DNA from: Vagococcus bubulae
GTDB lineage: Bacteria > Bacillota > Bacilli > Lactobacillales > Vagococcaceae
NCBI RefSeq assembly: GCF_003950315.1
Contig: NZ_NGJT01000014.1
Span: forward strand, 1-61,573
Direction of reading: 5' to 3'
DNA length: 61,573 bases
Shown here: piece after piece, positions 7,407 through 15,642 of the stretch
How the letters are laid out: every line of letters begins with the position of its first letter
How positions within the stretch are numbered: position 1 is the stretch's first letter
Translations under genes and position numbers: made by a program
Notes under the pieces: generated by a model
Seen by the model: only the letters and a program-made list of their open reading frames with translations
Databases searched by the model: none
Told to the model about the DNA's origin: nothing

Positions 7407-9734
7407 TTATGGTGTTGGAACCATTGATAATTTATAAGTAATATTTGATTGATACACTGTTTCTTTAGGATTTGCCGTACTTGGAACAGTTAAAATAACA
7501 GATGACTGACTAGCATCATTTGCGTTTAATTGACCTATATTATTGTCTTTACTTTGACCATAAGACAATACCCACGTCCCCATTCCTTGCCCTTTATTTG
7601 CTTTTAAAATAATTTGACTTTGTCCTGGGATTAATTCTAATCCCCCAGATAAAGTGGCATCAGTCGCTTTTAATGGATGCGCTAAATGTTGTGGCATTGT
7701 TTTCACGTCATAACCATCTTGCAACATATTTGGTGAATTCAATTGACCATTTCCTAAAGTTAACTTTGCTCCAGTCAATTCATCATTTGTTGATGATTTA
7801 AACTGATTATCTTGTACAATCTGTAATACCCATCCTGATTGTGTCCCGCGTTTATCTGTTACTTGAACATAGTTTCCACTTAAAGCATCCGTTCCTTTAA
7901 ACCGTTGAGCAAATGCCCCGTAGTTTTTCAATGTCGGCTCAATTGTTGGTTGGCCAAAAGAAAAGCTTGATGCATAATCAACTGATAACAATCCACCAGT
8001 ACCTGGTTTAGTTTCAGTCCCATCAGGATTAAGTGGTGTTTGTGGTTCATTTGGGTTTTCAGGGTCCACTGGTTTTACTGCATCATCTGATTTTTTAAAC
8101 TGAATTTGCCCAATGACACTATAGTCTAATGCTTTATTCTCCTCTTCTGGTTGAGGTGTTGGTGTTTCTGTTGCGTCATTTGAAATAGTGATACTTTGTG
8201 TTAACACATTGTTTTTACCAAGTTTCACTCGGAAGTTATACTCTCCTTCAAACTCAACTAAATACTCAACTTCTATACTTGCTGTACCTTTATCATCAGC
8301 AGATACTGAGAATTTTTCAGAATAACCTATTTTTTCGCTTAATGCTTTATCAGCAACTTTTGTTTTCGCAACTTGATTTCCAAGTTCAAATCCATTTTGA
8401 GCAGTTGGAGTGTAGACGCCAAATTGATAATCAGATACGACTGAATTTGGTTTTAATCCTTCCATCTTAATGGTTGCTTTATTTAATTTATTTGCTACTG
8501 GTTTGTCAGTAAAGACAACTGATGTTGACGGTTGTGCTTGTGCTTTTTCAGCCGAACCAAAACTCCCTGGTGCAAATGTTTTAGAATCAAACCATTTATA
8601 ATTAGCTTGTGGTGCTGCCCATGGCTCATCTTGGGGTTCAGTCGTCTTTTCTGGTACTTCATAATCATGAATTTTTGTGATACTTGATAGCACAGTACCA
8701 TTTTCTGTAAATGTTTTATAGGTTTCTTTTTCAGATAACCAGTCGACTAATTGCATCAAAATCTTTGCATCATCAGCTTCTTTAAATCCATCATATGTTT
8801 TTTTCGATTTTCCATTTTCTTCTCTTAAATATTTAGGCGATGCATCTTCAACTAAAGAGGTGTCACCTAAAAAGGCAGCTTTACCATGATCGCGTTTACT
8901 AATGGCAACATAAGGTCCTTCTTCAATCCCACCACCATTATAAACGCCTTCATCAACAGCATGACCCCATTTATTGGCACTTGTTAATCCTTTAGGCGGA
9001 TAAATCAAACCCTTAGCACGAGTATTATCAGTGATTGCTAAAGTACTTCCAGCATGAAGCCCTACTTTTTTTACGCCTTCTGTAATACCAAATGCGTCTT
9101 CGATAATCCATTCTTGTGTTTTATTATTAATATTGTCTAGTGCATTGTATCTAAAACGAATACCAAATGTATCACTTAGCCAATCACTACTTTTAACGTC
9201 TTTCATAGCATCTGAGTTTTTTTCTTCAGTTGTCATGTCTTTTGTCATATCTTGATAAGCACCACGTCGATACCCATTAAATGCTTCGCTTGAATCAATA
9301 CGGTTTTTATTGCGGTCGGCATTATAATGATCGGCTATATAAAAAACAGCTCCGCCTCGGCTAACATAATCAGCAATAGCTTGTTGTTCACCAATTTTGT
9401 AAGGAATATTTGCTTCAGGTAAAACAAATACATCATACTCTTCTAAATCTGAGAGCGTAATGGGAGTTGTTTTCCTTAACTCTTTCACAAAATACCCTTT
9501 TTCTGATAAAGCGTTTGCAAAATCTGAAAATGCTCCATCTATAACCCAGTCAGCAGCTCCAGCTGTTTGACCATGTGTGTTATCAAATAATACTTTTTTA
9601 TTATTATTCGTCACACTTGAAGCCTTAATTTCTGGTGCTTTATCCAGTGCTGTTTCAGCTCCAACTGAAACGGAAAATAGCATTGCGCTCGCCAACACTA
9701 CCAACAAACGCGAGGTGAACCTAGACTTTCTCAT
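7407..9734 (-). CDS. WxL-domain cell-surface protein with N-terminal GIFT/GATase-like domain
   Basis: This is a 775-aa secreted surface protein. A signal peptide ends near SVGA (residue 26). Residues about 45-340 (VLFDNTHGQTAGAADWVIDGAFSDF; YDVFVLPEANIPY; YVSRGGAVFYIADHY) resemble the GIFT/DUF4350-like Rossmann domain. A middle beta-rich region (about 380-545) follows. The C-terminal WxL domain carries its two motifs, SGWVLQI and GTWVLSY, and attaches non-covalently to peptidoglycan. Its partner is the DUF916 protein downstream. The ligand is unknown; an adhesion or carbohydrate role is inference from the family. Confidence 0.85.
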   Translation of the reverse strand: MRKSRFTSRLLVVLASAMLFSVSVGAETALDKAPEIKASSVTNNNKKVLFDNTHGQTAGAADWVIDGAFSDFANALSEKGYFVKELRKTTPITLSDLEEYDVFVLPEANIPYKIGEQQAIADYVSRGGAVFYIADHYNADRNKNRIDSSEAFNGYRRGAYQDMTKDMTTEEKNSDAMKDVKSSDWLSDTFGIRFRYNALDNINNKTQEWIIEDAFGITEGVKKVGLHAGSTLAITDNTRAKGLIYPPKGLTSANKWGHAVDEGVYNGGGIEEGPYVAISKRDHGKAAFLGDTSLVEDASPKYLREENGKSKKTYDGFKEADDAKILMQLVDWLSEKETYKTFTENGTVLSSITKIHDYEVPEKTTEPQDEPWAAPQANYKWFDSKTFAPGSFGSAEKAQAQPSTSVVFTDKPVANKLNKATIKMEGLKPNSVVSDYQFGVYTPTAQNGFELGNQVAKTKVADKALSEKIGYSEKFSVSADDKGTASIEVEYLVEFEGEYNFRVKLGKNNVLTQSITISNDATETPTPQPEEENKALDYSVIGQIQFKKSDDAVKPVDPENPNEPQTPLNPDGTETKPGTGGLLSVDYASSFSFGQPTIEPTLKNYGAFAQRFKGTDALSGNYVQVTDKRGTQSGWVLQIVQDNQFKSSTNDELTGAKLTLGNGQLNSPNMLQDGYDVKTMPQHLAHPLKATDATLSGGLELIPGQSQIILKANKGQGMGTWVLSYGQSKDNNIGQLNANDASQSSVILTVPSTANPKETVYQSNITYKLSMVPTP

Positions 9735-10049
9735 TTTTTTCTCTCCTTTTCTTCATCAGTTATTTTACTGATTAATTAAAGTATAGATTTGAATTGTAAA
9801 GTTTATGTAAAGAAAACGTAAACTTTAACAAATAACTAATTTATACCTTAAAACGTTCGGTTATAAAACGAACATTCCGATTTGATAGCGTTATACACGT
9901 GGTGGTCATTCGGTTATTAAGGTATATATTACTTATATCAACGAAAAAAGCTTTAAAAAGAACTGATAATTATTTATTTAACATGCTATAAAAACAATGT
10001 TCATTGTTTTTTATTTTTATGATATACTTTAAAGAAATGTTAGGACGTG
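9735..10049. other. Structured divergent intergenic region (WxL gene / GNAT gene)
   Basis: No gene is visible in these 315 bases. They hold an inverted repeat AAAGTTTA (9798-9805) / TAAACTTT (9819-9826) near the WxL start. A second pair, TATACCTTAA (9842-9851) / TTAAGGTATA (9917-9926), encloses about 65 bases with an inner GTTCG/CGAAC stem. TTTGATAGCGTTATACA (about 9880-9896) is a weak cre-like match. The function is undetermined. Confidence 0.45.
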
Positions 10050-10616
10050 ATGTGTTTGCTATATTTTAAATTACCTGTCAATTCAACGATTGCTTTAATT
10101 AAACCTGAATGTCATATGGCTGAAGAATTTTTTCTTCTTGTTAGAAAAAATAAAGAACATTTAGAAACATTTCTCGATTTTGTTGCTTTCACTAATGTCG
10201 TAAAAGATAGTGAACATTTCATCGCTCGCTCAATTAAGCAAGAAGCTGAACAAAAAGAGGTTGTTTTATTTATTTTAGATAATACAAAAATTATTGGATG
10301 TATTGACCTCCACAATATCAATACCACTCATAAAAAGGCTGAAATTGGCTACTGGTTGGATTATGATTACAATGGGAAAAATATCATGACAGAATGTGTC
10401 AAATGTCTAACTGACATTGCTTTTAATAACTTAAAATTAAATAAATTGGTTATAGTTGCTGAAGAGACTAATATAGCAAGCAACCAAGTAGCTAAAAAAT
10501 CAGGTTTTCATTTTGATGGAGTGGATAGAGAAGATATTTATAGACAACACCATTTCGTCAATTTAAACCGATTTAGTTTATTAAAATCTGAATATCAAAA
10601 AGCAAAAAAAGATTAA
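10050..10616 (+). CDS. GNAT family N-acetyltransferase (RimL-like)
   Basis: This 188-aa cytoplasmic acetyltransferase transfers acetyl from acetyl-CoA to an amine. It resembles the RimL/ribosomal-protein-serine acetyltransferase group. The N-terminal part covers the strand TIALIKPECHMAEEFFLLV. The GNAT core includes VLFILDNTKIIGCIDLHNI, then KAEIGYWLDYDYNGKNIMTECVK (acetyl-CoA loop region), then NLKLNKLVIVAEETNIASNQVAKKSGF. The ATG at 10050 is preferred over the GTG at 10047 because TAGGA lies at better spacing. It is a single gene with its own terminator. The substrate cannot be predicted. Confidence 0.85.
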   Translation: MCLLYFKLPVNSTIALIKPECHMAEEFFLLVRKNKEHLETFLDFVAFTNVVKDSEHFIARSIKQEAEQKEVVLFILDNTKIIGCIDLHNINTTHKKAEIGYWLDYDYNGKNIMTECVKCLTDIAFNNLKLNKLVIVAEETNIASNQVAKKSGFHFDGVDREDIYRQHHFVNLNRFSLLKSEYQKAKKD

Positions 10617-10643
10617 CCCTTTCATTAAAGGTTAATCTTTTTT
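10605..10643. terminator. Bidirectional terminator between GNAT and GH85 genes
   Basis: GATTAACC (10611-10618) pairs with GGTTAATC (10630-10637), flanked by A-rich and T-rich runs on both sides. It lies between convergent stop codons, so it can serve both strands. Confidence 0.8.
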
Positions 10644-10653
10644 GTGTCCACTC

Positions 10654-13488
10654 TTACATACCAAAAATATCAATACCATAAATTCTGGCAGCCGAATCGG
10701 CACCTTGACTTGGTTTATCAAGTGTAATACGAACATACTGTGCTTTAACTGGTGCAAAGGTATCTGTTGTTTCAGCAGCAGCATTACTAATGACACGCTT
10801 AACTTGTTTGAACTCTTTTCCATCTTCACTCACTTCGATTTTATAAGCTTTTGAATTCATATCTGGACTTTCTCCACCTGCTTCTGCATGGAACATGTTT
10901 ACTTGGCTCACTGTTTTAACAGCACCTAAATCAATTGTAATATCATGTGGTGCTGAGCCAACTGCACACCATTTTGTCTCTAAATTACCATCTAAAACAA
11001 ATTGTGGGGCTTCACCATCATTGATAAATGATGATGCTTCAACTTGACTGTCTTTTGTCGATAACTTTTCAAGTTCATCTTTGATTTCTTCGCTCACAAC
11101 AATGAATTTTTCTTGTTCCATCACTGACTCACCAGATTTATTTTTAGCTGTTAATTTAACTTTATAACTTCCTTCTTTATCAAAAGTTACAACAGGATTT
11201 TCTTTCGTGCTAGATTTTATGTCACCACCCTCAAATTCCCAAATAAGCTCATCAGCATTATCTGTTGATTGGTTGGTAAATGTTACTTCTTTACCTGGTG
11301 CAATTAATGTTTGTGATGCTGTAAAGTCAGCTTTTGGCAAACTATTATCAGGCCATTCTAAAATGATTGTTTCTGTTTGTTTTCCTCTTTTACCAAATAC
11401 ATCAACTGGCACAACTTCAAGGGTTGTTTTGTTAGATTCTCCTACTCTTTCTAATGCATTGATATAGTGAGTAGTTGATAGTGTTGCACCAATAAAGGAG
11501 CGAGACTTATCATCGTTCACTTGATAAATATCATAGTGACTTAAACCATCTGTTTTATCTGATTCCCACGTTAAGCGCACGCCAGCAAAATTGCGTTCTT
11601 CTTCATCAAATATGGCGTCTTCTATTGTTAACTTTTTAACGTCCATCACTGATTTTTCTTCTTTTGGTAACATAGCCAATTCACCCAACTTAAACTCATA
11701 ATCAGGTGCATCTGATGTTGTTTTCCACTCATAAGAGATATCAGTAATCGTTTTTCCAACTAGTTTATCTGTGTCATAAGTGACTCTTGTCCAATCTTCT
11801 TTGATTGCTCCATTTGGACTAAGCACTTGCTTTTTGCCACCTTTTAATGTTGCAACCAGATTTAATTCCGTTTCTTCATTTGCTTTAGCGGTTGTAGATA
11901 TCACCGTATTTTTATCTATGGTCATATCTGTTCGATATAAATGAATCGTGTTGGTTGCATTTTTCTGCATGTTTCCACGATATTTTAGTGAGTTTCCTCC
12001 ATTATAAGCATCCGCATAGTCAATCGACATGCTACCTTCATTTCCTTTACCATAATCTATTTCCCAGCGGTATGTTGGCATGATATCTTGTAAACTTCGA
12101 TTGTTCCAATTTCTACTAGAAACTTTCTCTCCATCAATGAAATAATTATAACCATTTCCTAGATTAAAATTCGTTTTGAATGGCACGCTAGTAATCGCTG
12201 TTTGCTCGATAGAAAAAGTCGAAATACCAGGCCATTCGCCCTCTTTTGGTAATGTAGCTTGTCTTGGATCTGATTGGGAATTTACCCAGAAAATATTTTC
12301 TTTCATTTGGAAATCATCAGGATTATCTGTTGAAGCATACGTCCAACTAGGAACATAAAGACCTAATGATGTATAAGGTTTCCCTTTTTCATTCATAAAT
12401 AAATCCCACTTAACAGGTGTTGAGTAACCATTTTCCTGAACATCAATCCCTGCATAAAGCGAATAAGGATCAATTCCTTCTTTTTGTGCTTTAATATTTG
12501 ATTCTTTTAATAAATCATCTTTGGCAAATTTTTCCGTATTCCACCAGAAATTTAAAAACATGGAATCAGATAACGGATTCATCTGACTATCAACAAGATA
12601 CGATTTATTTTCATCTGTTAAAGCATTTTGCCAATCCATTTTGCCTTCAGATGTCATCGAGTCATACCACATAATATCTAATGTTTCTGGTGCTGTTTCT
12701 TTAAATTCTTTGATTAACTCCATCATTAAAGTAGCATGTTCTTTTGTTAAACCATCTTCTGCCGTCTCCTCTGTTTCTTTTCCATCTTTTACATCATCAA
12801 AACTGGTCACAAGATTATCTGTTTCTTGATTGATAAACCAGCCATCAAAACCATATGTTTCAGCAACCTCAATCATTTTATCAACTGCTGGAAAATGGCC
12901 TTTATCATCTTTTTGTAAAAATTCATCTAGCCATTCAATTTTTCCTCCATGCTCTGTTTGTGGGAAAAAGATTGTTCCTAAAACCGGCACGCCATTTTTA
13001 TGAGAGGCATCAATCACATCTGAGCTAGGTGGAACAATAATTCCTTCCCCGGAAGAACCACCCCAATAAACCAACTGATCAATGTATTGCCAATAAGAAA
13101 AAACATTCGCATCAAATGTGTTAATACCAAATGGTGCATTACCGCTTGTACTACTATTCATAATAGATAAGGCAACCACTTTCGTTTGTTTGTCTTGTAT
13201 ATCATTCGATGGCGTTAACTCTTTTTTATCCACTCGTTTTGCTAAAGGAATATTACTGACATTATATTTTGCATCAGGATCTTTAGTAAAATCCCACGCT
13301 AAAAAATCTTCCGGAAACCAATAAGAAGATTCTGGTTGATTATCCATCCCACGATCTATTTTACTTGATGGTGTTTCTGAATAGACAAAGTCATTGGCTG
13401 ATTTACTATTAGAACATCCTGAAACCACTAAACCTGTTGACATTAACATAATAATCATTGATGAGTGTGTCATTCTTTTTTTATGCAT
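10654..13488 (-). CDS. Secreted GH85 endo-beta-N-acetylglucosaminidase lipoprotein
   Basis: GH85 enzymes cut the chitobiose core of N-linked glycans, freeing the glycan from host glycoproteins. This 944-aa protein starts with a lipoprotein signal peptide (VVSGC, lipid cysteine C25), so it should sit on the outer membrane face. The GH85 barrel spans about 50-400. The motif GFDGWFINQETD holds the conserved N220 and E222 catalytic pair. A beta-sandwich region follows, then a PKD-like domain (about 705-785) and a C-terminal F5/8-type C (CBM32-like) domain (about 800-944). It is monocistronic, with a cre site on the promoter. The enzyme family is secure; its natural substrate is inferred. Confidence 0.92.
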   Translation of the reverse strand: MHKKRMTHSSMIIMLMSTGLVVSGCSNSKSANDFVYSETPSSKIDRGMDNQPESSYWFPEDFLAWDFTKDPDAKYNVSNIPLAKRVDKKELTPSNDIQDKQTKVVALSIMNSSTSGNAPFGINTFDANVFSYWQYIDQLVYWGGSSGEGIIVPPSSDVIDASHKNGVPVLGTIFFPQTEHGGKIEWLDEFLQKDDKGHFPAVDKMIEVAETYGFDGWFINQETDNLVTSFDDVKDGKETEETAEDGLTKEHATLMMELIKEFKETAPETLDIMWYDSMTSEGKMDWQNALTDENKSYLVDSQMNPLSDSMFLNFWWNTEKFAKDDLLKESNIKAQKEGIDPYSLYAGIDVQENGYSTPVKWDLFMNEKGKPYTSLGLYVPSWTYASTDNPDDFQMKENIFWVNSQSDPRQATLPKEGEWPGISTFSIEQTAITSVPFKTNFNLGNGYNYFIDGEKVSSRNWNNRSLQDIMPTYRWEIDYGKGNEGSMSIDYADAYNGGNSLKYRGNMQKNATNTIHLYRTDMTIDKNTVISTTAKANEETELNLVATLKGGKKQVLSPNGAIKEDWTRVTYDTDKLVGKTITDISYEWKTTSDAPDYEFKLGELAMLPKEEKSVMDVKKLTIEDAIFDEEERNFAGVRLTWESDKTDGLSHYDIYQVNDDKSRSFIGATLSTTHYINALERVGESNKTTLEVVPVDVFGKRGKQTETIILEWPDNSLPKADFTASQTLIAPGKEVTFTNQSTDNADELIWEFEGGDIKSSTKENPVVTFDKEGSYKVKLTAKNKSGESVMEQEKFIVVSEEIKDELEKLSTKDSQVEASSFINDGEAPQFVLDGNLETKWCAVGSAPHDITIDLGAVKTVSQVNMFHAEAGGESPDMNSKAYKIEVSEDGKEFKQVKRVISNAAAETTDTFAPVKAQYVRITLDKPSQGADSAARIYGIDIFGM

Positions 13489-13504
13489 TGTTTTTCCCCC
13501 GAAT

Positions 13505-13541
13505 ATTATAATTTTATCCCACCACCATAATAACGCTTACA
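13505..13541 (-). promoter_or_regulatory. GH85 gene promoter with cre site over the -35 box
   Basis: On the minus strand, TTATTA (13533-13528) and TATAAT (13510-13505) are 17 bases apart. The minus-strand sequence TGTAAGCGTTATTA (13541-13528) matches the 14-base cre consensus at 13 positions and covers the -35 element. This predicts CcpA repression of the glycosidase. Confidence 0.65.
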
Positions 13542-13607
13542 TAAAGAAGTTTTAATGAACAAACTAAAGGTTTGACTAAACAAACTATATAATATTCGAT
13601 AAAAAAA

Positions 13608-13649
13608 CACAGTTTAAACTTTATGCGTTCACATAAAATTTAAACTGTG
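13608..13649 (-). terminator. Terminator of the panE-like gene
   Basis: CACAGTTTAAA (13608-13618) pairs with TTTAAACTGTG (13639-13649), continued inward by TTTATG/CATAAA. On the minus strand it is followed by a run of seven T. Confidence 0.9.
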
Positions 13650-13657
13650 ATGTTTTT

Positions 13658-14599
13658 TTATTTTGCTTCAACGATTTCTTCTTTAGAATGGATCAAATGA
13701 GTTAGAAATTCACAATAAGGCGTTGGAATGCCATATTCTTTTCCTTTACGAACAATTGCACCATTAATGTAATCAATTTCTGTTAAACGATTATTAATGA
13801 CTAAATCCTGATACATTGATGGGTGATGTAAACCAATTGTTTCTCTGTTGAAACAACCGTTGATTTGTTCGATCACTGCTTCTTCATCTAAAAAGACATT
13901 TTCAGCTCGAGCAACAGCTAAAAATTCAGCTACTATTTTTTGAACGATTGGATTAGCACTTGAAGTGTCTCCAAAATCTGCCATATTAGAGTCTAAAATT
14001 GTACATAAGCCATTCATTGTTCCATTTACACAGGCTTTTCGGTAAATCGACGTTAAAATATCTTGAGATACTCTAGCATTTAAATCTGCATTCGTTAACA
14101 CGTCAGCTACTTTTTGCGCCACATCTTCTTTGCCTTCACCTAAATTTTGTAAATCAATGCTTCCATTACCAAATAGCGTTACTTTTCCTGGTCCTTCCAT
14201 ACCAGCTGTCCACATTGTATTTCCAAGTAAAATATTGTCATAGTCTACATATTTTTTAATCACATCTTCATGCCCAATACCATTTAACAAGCATAACACG
14301 ATGGTATCTTTACCCAACATGTTATCAATTGATTGAAGCATGTTATCTAATTGCATTGCTTTTGTAAATAAAATAACTAAATCTGCAGAAAATTCAACCT
14401 CTGATAAGTCATTTTGATTATATGCTGGAATAAATTCCGTGATGTCTTTTCCATTAAAGTTTGCTTTCAATCCATTTTGATTAATTTCATCAATATGTTG
14501 TTGCCAGCCATCTACTAAGATGACATTTTCTCCAGCTTGTTTCAACATAATACCAAAGCGGCTTCCCATTGCTCCAGCCCCTGCAATTACTATATTCAT
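13658..14599 (-). CDS. PanE-type ketopantoate reductase / D-2-hydroxyacid dehydrogenase
   Basis: This 313-aa NAD(P)H-dependent reductase belongs to the ketopantoate reductase (ApbA/PanE) family. The Rossmann motif GAGAMGSRFG is at residues 7-16. The family's catalytic lysine region is RKACVNGTMNGLCTILD, near residue 190. The C-terminal helical domain follows. The ATG at 14599 sits 8 bases after GGAGG; an upstream TTG would overlap that site. Family members make pantoate for CoA, but the Lactococcus PanE homologue reduces branched-chain 2-keto acids. The bkd operon nearby makes that alternative attractive here. It is divergent from a LysR gene that probably controls it. Confidence 0.8.
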   Translation of the reverse strand: MNIVIAGAGAMGSRFGIMLKQAGENVILVDGWQQHIDEINQNGLKANFNGKDITEFIPAYNQNDLSEVEFSADLVILFTKAMQLDNMLQSIDNMLGKDTIVLCLLNGIGHEDVIKKYVDYDNILLGNTMWTAGMEGPGKVTLFGNGSIDLQNLGEGKEDVAQKVADVLTNADLNARVSQDILTSIYRKACVNGTMNGLCTILDSNMADFGDTSSANPIVQKIVAEFLAVARAENVFLDEEAVIEQINGCFNRETIGLHHPSMYQDLVINNRLTEIDYINGAIVRKGKEYGIPTPYCEFLTHLIHSKEEIVEAK

Positions 14600-14751
14600 T
14601 TCAAATTCCTCCAATTAATTATTTACTTTTTTGTCATTATTTATGTTATTATAAATATAAATCGTTTACAAATGTGTTGTTTCATCTGATATATTTAATA
14701 TATTAAACGTACATTTGTTAATATGAACATTATTTGAAGAGAGGTCCATCT
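14600..14751. promoter_or_regulatory. Divergent panE / LysR control region
   Basis: These 152 bases separate the reductase from the LysR-type regulator, the classic layout for LysR control. They contain AT-rich dyads (GATATATTTAATATATTAAAC, about 14688-14707) and a cre-like ATAAATCGTTTACA (14657-14670, minus-strand match with two deviations). No single operator could be fixed. Confidence 0.4.
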
Positions 14752-15642
14752 ATGAATATTCAACAATTAAAATACTTTATTGAAATCACTCAAACACGAA
14801 ATCTTTCTAGTGCGGCTAGAAACTTATTTGTTACCCAACCGACTTTATCACTTTCTATTAAAAAATTAGAAAGTGAATTAAATACATCGCTATTTGTTCA
14901 TACAGATGAACCGTTTCAATTAACCAATTCAGGTGCGTATCTATATGAAAAAGGTATGGATATCGTTGAGCAGTTTGATCAACTCATTGCAGACATGCAT
15001 CAAATGAATGAACGAACTGAAAAGAAACGAATTAAAATTGGCTTAACTACCCTTTTTTCTGTTCAATTTATGAAAGAAATATCGACTTTTTTGCAAACGC
15101 ATCCATATATTGACTTAAGTATTGTTCAAGATGGGTCGCCCGAGTTACAATCAAAACTTAAAAATAAAGAAATTGATATTGGATTGATTTCGTTTCCTAA
15201 TAACCATCCAGAACACATTACTATCGAACCCTTAGAAACAACAACAAAAGGTTATAATGTCTATGTTGTGATTCCTGAGAGTAATCCTTTATCTCAAAAA
15301 GATGAATTAACCTTTAAAGATTTAAAAGGACAACGTTTTTCATCTTTATCAACTAAATATATGATTGGTCGTTTGTTGCTAGAAAGAAGTCGTTTCTTTG
15401 GGTATGAACCTGACATTGTATTGCAAAACGATGACTTACAAGTGTTAATTCATAGTTTGCAAAAAAATGATTCGATTTGTCTTTTACCGATTGAATACCA
15501 AGTTGTTGGAAAAAGCGATGACGTTAAGTGGATTCCGTTAAAAGATAAGTATGCCCACTTTCCAATTGGCATCGGTTTAAGAAAAGATTTTAATTTAACT
15601 CCAGATATCAACGACTTCATTCAAGCGATTAAACAAAACTAA
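14752..15642 (+). CDS. LysR-family transcriptional regulator
   Basis: This is a 296-aa LysR-type regulator. The N-terminal winged HTH (MNIQQLKYFIEITQ; LSSAARNLFVTQPTLSLSIKKLE) is followed by an effector-binding domain of two Rossmann-like lobes from about residue 90. The ATG at 14752 has GAGAGG at suitable spacing; the TTG at 14734 is less likely. It is divergent from the panE-like gene, which suggests it regulates that gene in response to a small metabolite. Its stop overlaps the stop of the convergent PfoR-like gene. The effector is unknown. Confidence 0.88.
   Translation: MNIQQLKYFIEITQTRNLSSAARNLFVTQPTLSLSIKKLESELNTSLFVHTDEPFQLTNSGAYLYEKGMDIVEQFDQLIADMHQMNERTEKKRIKIGLTTLFSVQFMKEISTFLQTHPYIDLSIVQDGSPELQSKLKNKEIDIGLISFPNNHPEHITIEPLETTTKGYNVYVVIPESNPLSQKDELTFKDLKGQRFSSLSTKYMIGRLLLERSRFFGYEPDIVLQNDDLQVLIHSLQKNDSICLLPIEYQVVGKSDDVKWIPLKDKYAHFPIGIGLRKDFNLTPDINDFIQAIKQN

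Noticed and set aside
9880-9896. cre-like sequence upstream of the WxL and GNAT genes
   Set aside because: Two or three conserved positions are wrong and it is not placed over a clear promoter, so it is listed only as weak.
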